Assembly: GCA_030037875.1 (NCBI GenBank)
Contig: JASHPV010000044.1
Location: forward strand, 1-6,457
Reading direction: 5' to 3'
From: Thermoplasmata archaeon
GTDB lineage: Archaea > Thermoplasmatota > Thermoplasmata > Lutacidiplasmatales > UBA184
DNA: 6,457 nucleotides
This document shows positions 1 to 4,838 of the stretch, piece after piece. The position numbers and the translations under genes were made by a program. The notes beneath the pieces are model-generated. The model searched no databases. It saw only the letters and a list, made by a program, of their open reading frames with translations, and was not told where the DNA came from. Each line of letters begins with the position of its first letter. Position 1 is the stretch's first letter.

Positions 1-18
1 AATCGCACCGCCTATCCC

Positions 19-25
19 TTATAAA
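19..25 (+). promoter_or_regulatory. TATA box of the pyrD promoter
   Basis: The heptamer TTATAAA stands out in GC-rich DNA just upstream of pyrD. Its centre (22) lies 21 bases before the ATG at 43 and 27 bases before an in-frame GTG at 49. Archaeal TATA boxes usually sit about 25-27 bases before the transcription start, so the transcript probably begins at or very near the start codon and is leaderless. No Shine-Dalgarno-like sequence lies between the box and the gene, which agrees with this. No clear purine-rich BRE is visible upstream. The assignment rests on sequence and spacing only. Confidence 0.6.
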
Positions 26-42
26 CGGACCACGGCTCCGCG

Positions 43-975
43 ATGCCAGTGGCGGATCTCCGGACGACAGTAGCGGGACTCACGTTTCGAAATCCACTCT
101 GGTTGGCGTCCGGGATCTGGGGCGAGAGCGGCAATTCCCTGAAAGGGGCCTGGGAGGCGGGCGCCGGAGGCGTCGTCACCAAGTCGATCGGCAGCGACCC
201 CCGGATGGGCTATCCGAATCCTACCATCGAGACGTATGAAAAGTGGGGGATGCTCAACGCGATGGGGCTCCCGAATCCGGGGATTGACGAGTACCCGCAG
301 GAGATTGCCATCGCTCGGGCCGCGGGCGCGGCGGTGATCGGGTCGATCTTTGGAGCGGACGCAGATGAATTCGCCCATCTCGCCTCGAAAATGGCCGCCA
401 CGGGCGTTCTCGCCCTCGAGCTGAATCTGAGCTGTCCCCACGCGAAGGGACTCGGTTCTGAGATCGGACAAGACCCCGATCAGGTCCGCGAGGTCGTGAG
501 CGCCGTAAAACGAGCGGTCCAGATTCCGGTGATCGCCAAGATCACCCCGAATCACTACGACGTGGCCTCACTGGCGCAGGCCGCAGAGTCGGCCGGCGCC
601 GATGCGATCAGCGCGATCAATACCGTTCGGGCCCTGGCCATCGATGTTCAACTGCGCCGGCCGGTTCTGGCCAACGGCCTGGGGGGGTTGAGTGGGCCCG
701 CGATCAAGCCGGTGGGGCTGGCATGTGTCTGGCAAATCTACGACCGCGTGAACATCCCGATCATCGGGGTAGGAGGGATCGAGTCCGCCGACGATGTCAT
801 CGAGTACGTGCTCGCGGGAGCGCGGGCGGTGGAGTTGGGCACGGCCGTTGCATTCCGGGGAATCGGCATCTTCTCCGGCCTGGCCAAAGAACTGAGCCAG
901 CGATTGGACTCGCTCAAGGTCCATCGCTTGGAGGAGCTCGTGGGCGCGGCTCACAGCCCGGTCACTCCCGAGTAG
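43..975 (+). CDS. pyrD: Dihydroorotate dehydrogenase, catalytic subunit (class 1B)
   Basis: This FMN enzyme oxidises dihydroorotate to orotate, the fourth step of de novo UMP synthesis, in the cytoplasm. The 310-residue protein is a complete TIM barrel of normal class 1 length. Visible landmarks are the N-terminal NPLWLASG stretch, VVTKSI with the flavin-contacting Lys47, NAMGLPN in the substrate loop, NLSCPH with the catalytic base Cys131 (class 1 uses Cys where class 2 uses Ser), AKITPN with Lys166, INTV at 192-195 for orotate binding, and the phosphate-binding GVGGI near 242-246 followed by the GT pair at 266-267. The adjacent pyrK identifies it as the class 1B form, which passes electrons through PyrK to NAD+. 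The start taken is ATG at 43. The GTG at 49 is an alternative that fits leaderless transcription from the TATA box better. Family assignment is secure. Confidence 0.96.
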   Translation: MPVADLRTTVAGLTFRNPLWLASGIWGESGNSLKGAWEAGAGGVVTKSIGSDPRMGYPNPTIETYEKWGMLNAMGLPNPGIDEYPQEIAIARAAGAAVIGSIFGADADEFAHLASKMAATGVLALELNLSCPHAKGLGSEIGQDPDQVREVVSAVKRAVQIPVIAKITPNHYDVASLAQAAESAGADAISAINTVRALAIDVQLRRPVLANGLGGLSGPAIKPVGLACVWQIYDRVNIPIIGVGGIESADDVIEYVLAGARAVELGTAVAFRGIGIFSGLAKELSQRLDSLKVHRLEELVGAAHSPVTPE

Positions 976-994
976 GTCCGCGGGCGCGCCATCG

Positions 995-1001
995 TTTTAT
1001 T
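995..1001 (+). promoter_or_regulatory. AT-rich TATA-like box before pyrK
   Basis: TTTTATT is the only AT-rich run in the pyrD-pyrK gap. Its centre (998) is 24 bases before the GTG at 1022, a typical archaeal TATA-to-start distance for a leaderless transcript, but only 15 bases before the TTG at 1013. It may therefore give pyrK its own promoter. The T-run could instead act as a weak archaeal terminator after pyrD, or matter little if pyrD and pyrK are co-transcribed. Confidence 0.35.
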
Positions 1002-1021
1002 CCGGCGACGGGTTGAATTGT

Positions 1022-1795
1022 GTGCGCGTCATCACCGAAGTCTCGGAACGCGTTGTCGAGACCCCCAGCACGGTGACCCTTCGGTTTCGGTACACTCCCC
1101 CCGCCGGGCCCGGTCAGTTCGTCATGATCTGGATTCCGGGGGACGACGAGCTCCCGATGTCGCTCTCGTACACGGGGGAGCCGAAGGGAGTGACCATCAA
1201 GGCGATGGGAACCACTTCTCGGAACGCCCTCTCGATGCCCGCGGGGACGCTCGTAGGGATCCGTGGGCCATACGGGAACCGGTTCGACCTCAGTCCCCGG
1301 CGAATCTTGGTAGTGGGCGGAGGGTCCGGGACCGCGGTCCTCGCCCCCGCGGCCGAGGCCGCGGTGCGAGGAGGAAGCCGTGTCGTGGCCGCCCTGGGCG
1401 CCACGACGGCGCCCGAGCTGCTGTTCGTGGGCCGCATGAAAGCTATCTCAGAATCCGTGGAGGTGTCCACCGATGACGGTTCCCTGGGTCACCATGGATT
1501 TGTGACGGACCTGAGCCAACGCCTTCTCGCTCAACAGCCGTTCGATGCGGTATGGACCTGCGGTCCGGAAATCATGATGCGGAAGGTCATTTCCGCAGCG
1601 AAGGAGCGTGGGGTTCCCGTGTTTTGCTCGATGGAACGGCAGATGAAGTGCGCGATGGGTATGTGCGACGCCTGTGCCCTCGGCCCGTACCACGTCTGCA
1701 CCGATGGCCCCGTATTCCCTGCGGACCGGCTCATGGCGATACCGGAATTTGGGCATACCAAGCGAGATAGCTCAGGCCGAAGGGTTCCGCTATGA
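1022..1795 (+). CDS. pyrK: Dihydroorotate dehydrogenase electron-transfer subunit (FAD and 2Fe-2S)
   Basis: PyrK is the partner of class 1B PyrD. It takes electrons from the FMN of PyrD through a [2Fe-2S] cluster and FAD to NAD+, normally in a PyrD2-PyrK2 complex. The 257-residue protein shows a ferredoxin-reductase-like beta barrel, LPMSLSY (about residues 44-50) at the flavin site in place of the commoner R-P-x-S pattern, IRGPYGNRF near 80-88, the NAD-binding glycine loop VGGGSGTAVL (98-107), a TCGPE motif (179-183), and a C-terminal iron-sulfur motif with Cys210, 215, 218 and 226 (C-x4-C-x2-C-x7-C) followed by DGPVF. The GTG at 1022 is preferred because the AT-rich box at 995-1001 lies 24 bases upstream. 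A TTG at 1013 would add three residues and cannot be excluded. Neither start has a Shine-Dalgarno sequence. It follows pyrD by 46 bases, and its stop overlaps a downstream ATG (ATGA). Confidence 0.93.
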   Translation: MRVITEVSERVVETPSTVTLRFRYTPPAGPGQFVMIWIPGDDELPMSLSYTGEPKGVTIKAMGTTSRNALSMPAGTLVGIRGPYGNRFDLSPRRILVVGGGSGTAVLAPAAEAAVRGGSRVVAALGATTAPELLFVGRMKAISESVEVSTDDGSLGHHGFVTDLSQRLLAQQPFDAVWTCGPEIMMRKVISAAKERGVPVFCSMERQMKCAMGMCDACALGPYHVCTDGPVFPADRLMAIPEFGHTKRDSSGRRVPL

Positions 1796-1905
1796 GCGAC
1801 CGTGCCCGGGCGCGTCACTTTTCGCGACCATCGACCGTGTTTCATCATCCCCCGGACGGAGACTTTAAGGCGCAATCCAGTTACCCGCGCGGGGGCCGGT
1901 TGTGA
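1792..1905 (+). CDS. Possible small protein (37 aa) bridging pyrK and pyrG
   Basis: An open frame starts at an ATG that overlaps the pyrK stop (ATGA, 1792-1795) and ends with a TGA that overlaps the pyrG start (GTGA, 1902-1905). It fills the whole spacer and would give four-base overlaps on both sides, the usual geometry of translational coupling. A weak Shine-Dalgarno-like GAAGGG lies a few bases upstream. The predicted peptide is basic and hydrophilic, beginning MSDRARARHF and containing FHHPPDGD. I recognise no family, membrane segment or signal peptide. Against it, 24 of its 36 codons after Met end in G or C, which by eye is below the neighbouring genes, and GC-rich DNA keeps short frames open by chance. 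The same bases hold a TATA-like box and a palindrome, so it may simply be the pyrG promoter region. Confidence 0.25.
   Translation: MSDRARARHFSRPSTVFHHPPDGDFKAQSSYPRGGRL
1863..1869 (+). promoter_or_regulatory. TATA-like box of the presumed pyrG promoter
   Basis: CTTTAAG (also a 7-base palindrome around the T/A centre) is the most TATA-like element in the pyrK-pyrG spacer. Its centre (1866) is 36 bases before the GTG of pyrG, predicting a start of transcription around 1891-1893 and a leader of roughly ten bases. The core is a weak match to a TATA consensus, so an independent pyrG promoter is an inference. Confidence 0.35.
1884..1893 (+). repeat. Perfect 10-base palindrome before pyrG
   Basis: CCCGCGCGGG is a perfect palindrome ending nine bases before the GTG of pyrG and lying over the transcription start predicted from the TATA-like box. 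It could be an operator half-turn. As RNA it has only three base pairs around a four-base loop and would be a marginal hairpin. In DNA this GC-rich, short CG palindromes are common, so significance is uncertain. Confidence 0.25.
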
Positions 1906-3536
1906 AAGTTCTCGTCGTGAGCGGCGGAGTGATTTCCGGGCTCGGGAAGGGCATCACGACGGCTTCGCTGGCGCGTCTTCTGAAAGCCCGTGGGATCTCC
2001 GTCACCGTCCTCAAGATCGACCCGTATCTCAATGTCGATGCCGGGACGATGAACCCGTACCAGCACGGCGAGGTGTTCGTGCTCGATGACGGGACCGAGG
2101 TCGACCTGGATCTCGGGAACTACGAACGGTTCCTCGGTCAGAGTCTCACCGGCAGTCACAACATCACAACCGGGAAGGTCTACCGCGCGGTGATCGACAA
2201 GGAACGCCGCGGCGACTACCTGGGGACCACGGTTCAGATCATTCCTCACATCACCGGCGAGATCAAGCGTCAGATCCGGGAAGTGGCCCAGACCACAGGC
2301 GCCGACGTCGTCCTGGTCGAGGTCGGTGGTACGGTCGGAGACATCGAGTCGATGCCGTTCCTCGAGGCGCTCCGCGAACTTTCCTACGAGCTAGGGGAAG
2401 GTCAGATGGCCTTCGTGCACACCACGCTGGTCCCCGTCGTGGGTCCGGTGGGAGAGCCCAAGACCAAACCCACGCAGCACTCGGTCCGTGAGCTCCGGGC
2501 CATCGGCATTCGGCCGAACATCATCGTGGCCCGGGCGCCGGTGCCCTTGACGTCTGAGATCAAAGGGAAGATCTCCCTCTTCTGCGACGTCCCCCCCGAG
2601 GCCGTCATCTCCGTGCCGGACCAGCCGGTCATCTATGAGGTGCCGCTCGTCCTCGAAGCCCAGGGCGTCGGTCAGCTGCTGTCCCGTCAGCTCAAGCTAC
2701 CGGACCGACCGCCCGATTACGGTCGCTGGAAAGAGTTCCTCTCGACCTATCGGGAGAACAAGGGAAGTGTGGACATCGCTTTCGTCGGCAAGTACACGGA
2801 GCTCAAGGATGCGTACCTCTCGCACATCGAGGCGTTCCATCACGTCCAGGGGAATCTCGGGTACTCGGTTCAGCTCCATTGGTACGATTCTGAGGACCTT
2901 CCCCGCGACTCGGCCGCTCTCGCGCGACTCCGGCGGGCGGACGCCATCCTGGTGGCCCCCGGGTTCGGGGCCCGAGGCGTGGACGGGAAGAACCGCGCAA
3001 TCGAGACGGCGCGGACCCTCGGGATCCCGTTCCTGGGCGTTTGTTACGGTTTCCAGCTCGCGACCGTCGAGTTCGCCCGGGACGTTCTCGGCCTGACCCA
3101 GGCCAACACCACGGAGGTGGACCCCCACACGCCGGACCCCGTAGTGTGTCTGCTGGAGGAGCAGAAGGGAGTCGCCGACATGGGCGGCACGATGCGACTC
3201 GGGGCCCAACGGGTCGAGCTCGTGGCCGGAAGTCGTATCGCCGAGATCTACGGACGAACCGAGATCTGGGAACGCCACCGGCATCGGTACGAGATCAATC
3301 CGGCCTACCTCGACCGGATGGCCCAGCAAGGTCTCGTCGTCACCGGGCGTTCCGTCGACGGCCGGGTCGAATCGTTCGAGGTGCCGTCCCACCCGTTCTT
3401 CCTGGGCGTTCAGTACCACCCGGAGCTCCTCTCCCGGCCCGAGACGCCGCACCCGCTCTACATGGCCCTCGTGCGGGCGGCGCTCGCGCGCAAGGAGGTG
3501 GCCGCTTCTGTCGCCCCCGCGGCGGCTCGCGCGTGA
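1902..3536 (+). CDS. pyrG: CTP synthase (glutamine-hydrolysing)
   Basis: PyrG converts UTP to CTP using ATP and ammonia from glutamine, the last step of pyrimidine nucleotide synthesis; the active form is normally a tetramer. The 544-residue length is standard. The N-terminal synthetase domain (about 1-267) has the P-loop region SGGVISGLGKGIT with Lys16, the nucleotide and Mg2+ segment DPYLNVDAGTMNPYQHGEVF, VDLDLGNYERF with Asp70, VEVGGTVGDIES with Glu140, and KPTQHSV. The C-terminal class I glutaminase domain (about 290-530) has the nucleophile Cys381 in GVCYGFQ and the catalytic pair His506 and Glu508 in QYHPE. GVCYGFQ differs from the widespread GICLGMQ, but the catalytic triad is intact. 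The GTG start places the P-loop at the expected distance. The last 15 residues are Ala-rich and probably disordered; their DNA also carries the ribosome binding site and start of aspS. Confidence 0.97.
   Translation: MKVLVVSGGVISGLGKGITTASLARLLKARGISVTVLKIDPYLNVDAGTMNPYQHGEVFVLDDGTEVDLDLGNYERFLGQSLTGSHNITTGKVYRAVIDKERRGDYLGTTVQIIPHITGEIKRQIREVAQTTGADVVLVEVGGTVGDIESMPFLEALRELSYELGEGQMAFVHTTLVPVVGPVGEPKTKPTQHSVRELRAIGIRPNIIVARAPVPLTSEIKGKISLFCDVPPEAVISVPDQPVIYEVPLVLEAQGVGQLLSRQLKLPDRPPDYGRWKEFLSTYRENKGSVDIAFVGKYTELKDAYLSHIEAFHHVQGNLGYSVQLHWYDSEDLPRDSAALARLRRADAILVAPGFGARGVDGKNRAIETARTLGIPFLGVCYGFQLATVEFARDVLGLTQANTTEVDPHTPDPVVCLLEEQKGVADMGGTMRLGAQRVELVAGSRIAEIYGRTEIWERHRHRYEINPAYLDRMAQQGLVVTGRSVDGRVESFEVPSHPFFLGVQYHPELLSRPETPHPLYMALVRAALARKEVAASVAPAAARA
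3492..3500 (+). promoter_or_regulatory. Strong Shine-Dalgarno sequence of aspS, inside pyrG
   Basis: AAGGAGGTG is a nine-base match to the complement of the usual 16S rRNA 3' end. It lies within the last codons of pyrG, where it encodes Lys-Glu-Val. It ends seven bases before a CTG at 3508 that is in the aspS frame. This placement is the main sequence evidence for where aspS translation begins. Confidence 0.6.
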
Positions 3537-4818
3537 GCTGCCCGCGCTAGCCGGGTCCCCCGTCCGGATCGCCGGGCACCTGCAGGATTACCGCGCCCTG
3601 GGCGGCGTGGCCTTCGCGCTGCTCCGGGACGGCTCGGGCATTGCGCAGATCACCCTGAAGAAGGAAACCACGGACCCCGCGCTGTTCGCGCTCTTTGCCT
3701 CGACTCCGCGAGAGTCGGTGGTCCAGGTCGATGGCTCGGTCGAGTCGTCGCCGAAGGCCCAGCGCGGCGTGGAGGTGATTCCCGCGCACGTGGAGATCCT
3801 CTCCCAGGCGGAGGTCCCCCTTCCCCTCGGGGTGGCCGACAAGGTGGGGGCCGAGCTGGACACCCGTCTCAACCATCGCGTTATCGACCTCCGGAAACCG
3901 GCGGTCCGGGCGATCTTCGAGCTGCGCACCGCGCTGCTCGAGGGGCTCCGGCAATCCTTCCTCTCCCGCGGCTTTCTCGAGGTCGAGACCCCAAAGCTCC
4001 TCAAACAGGGGGCCGAGGGCGGGGCCACGATGTTTTCCGTCGACTACTTCGACACGCCGGCCTTTCTGGCCCAGAGCCCCCAGCTGTACAAGCAGATGCT
4101 GATGAGCGCCGGCTTCGAACGGGTCTTTGAGACCGCTCCGGCCTTCCGGGCCGAACCGTCGGATACGGTCCGGCACCTCACGGAATTTTCGAGCATTGAC
4201 GGCGAGATCGCCTACATCCGGGACGGGGACGATGTCCGGCAGATGCTCGAGGCCGTGGTGGCAGACACGCTGGCGACGGCGAGGACCCGGCTCGAGGCGA
4301 GCGGCAACCCCTACGCGGAGAAGCTCCCGGTCGCCGAGCCGCCCTTCCCTAGGGTTACCTATGCGGAGTGCCAAGAATTGCTCGGAACCCCGGGCGCCGA
4401 GAAGGACTTGAGCCCTGAGGACGAGCGGCGACTCGGGGAGATCCTGGTGGCCCGAAACGGCAACCCGTTTTACTTCCTGATCGATTTCCCCACGGCGGTC
4501 AAGGTGGGCACGTTCTACGCCCATCGGTTCGATGACCGCCCCCAATTCGTAGATTACTTCGACCTCGATTACCGGGGCCTCGAGCTGGCCAGCGGGGGAC
4601 GACGGGAACACCGAATGGAACAGCTCACGGCCAACATCCGAGCGGCGGGGGTGGACCCGGCCTCTCTCGAAGGCTACCTGGAAGCGTTCCGGTATGGGAT
4701 GCCCCCCCACGGGGGCTGGGGGTTCGGCCTGGACCGGTTCGTCACCGTGCTGGCGGAGCTGCCGAACATCCGGGAGTCACGGCTATTTCCTAGAGACCGC
4801 TATCGCCTGACCCCCTGA
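3508..4818 (+). CDS. aspS: Aspartyl-tRNA synthetase, archaeal type, with probable CTG start
   Basis: This class IIb synthetase attaches aspartate to tRNA. No ATG, GTG or TTG occurs in frame until the GTG at 3607, which would remove the first part of the anticodon-binding OB fold. The frame stays open upstream and encodes SPVRIAGHLQDYRALGG, a clear match to the family N-terminus. Starting at CTG 3508, behind a strong Shine-Dalgarno sequence, gives 436 residues (Thermococcus enzyme 438 from memory) with matching residue numbers. CTG 3538, just after the pyrG stop, is a weaker alternative. Landmarks: OB fold 18-104; QSPQLYKQ near 189-196; motif 2 with FRAE (213-216) and RHLTEFSSIDGE; Mg2+-binding Glu359 and Ser362; motif 3 GLDR with Arg410; terminal LFPRDRYRLTP. 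Overlap with pyrG is 29 bases. Position 26 is Gln and position 85 is Gln, unlike the usual Trp/Lys or His/Pro pairs that mark discriminating and non-discriminating enzymes. Confidence 0.93.
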   Translation: MSPPRRLARELPALAGSPVRIAGHLQDYRALGGVAFALLRDGSGIAQITLKKETTDPALFALFASTPRESVVQVDGSVESSPKAQRGVEVIPAHVEILSQAEVPLPLGVADKVGAELDTRLNHRVIDLRKPAVRAIFELRTALLEGLRQSFLSRGFLEVETPKLLKQGAEGGATMFSVDYFDTPAFLAQSPQLYKQMLMSAGFERVFETAPAFRAEPSDTVRHLTEFSSIDGEIAYIRDGDDVRQMLEAVVADTLATARTRLEASGNPYAEKLPVAEPPFPRVTYAECQELLGTPGAEKDLSPEDERRLGEILVARNGNPFYFLIDFPTAVKVGTFYAHRFDDRPQFVDYFDLDYRGLELASGGRREHRMEQLTANIRAAGVDPASLEGYLEAFRYGMPPHGGWGFGLDRFVTVLAELPNIRESRLFPRDRYRLTP

Positions 4819-4822
4819 ATCC

Positions 4823-4828
4823 AAGGAG
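4823..4828 (+). promoter_or_regulatory. Shine-Dalgarno sequence of mcm
   Basis: AAGGAG lies in the 20-base gap between aspS and mcm, ten bases before the ATG at 4839. It supports that ATG and suggests mcm is translated from a message continuing from aspS, since no TATA-like sequence is present in the gap. Confidence 0.6.
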
Positions 4829-4838
4829 TCGCTCCCCC

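Noticed and set aside
680..686. Runs of seven G or C in pyrD and aspS (for example 680-686 and near 4701-4707) as possible frameshifts
   Set aside because: The reading frames and conserved motifs continue on both sides without a break.
995..1001. T-run as a terminator of pyrD
   Set aside because: Only four consecutive T and no hairpin; its distance to pyrK fits a promoter box better. A weak terminator role cannot be excluded.
1797..1839. Direct repeat CGACCGTG at 1797-1804 and 1832-1839
   Set aside because: Only eight bases, two copies, in a GC-rich spacer; not distinguishable from chance.
1802..2089. + strand 95-codon frame overlapping the spacer and the start of pyrG
   Set aside because: More than half overlaps pyrG in another frame, and it is Arg-rich without family resemblance.
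2697..3452. Minus-strand open frame of 251 codons opposite pyrG
   Set aside because: It lies fully within the glutaminase domain of pyrG, has no recognisable domain, and is explained by GC-biased codon use.
3547..4710. Long open frame (387 codons) on the minus strand opposite aspS
   Set aside because: It mirrors a strongly supported synthetase gene, its peptide is Arg/Gly/Glu-rich without recognisable motifs, and GC-rich codon use on the + strand suppresses stops on the opposite strand.
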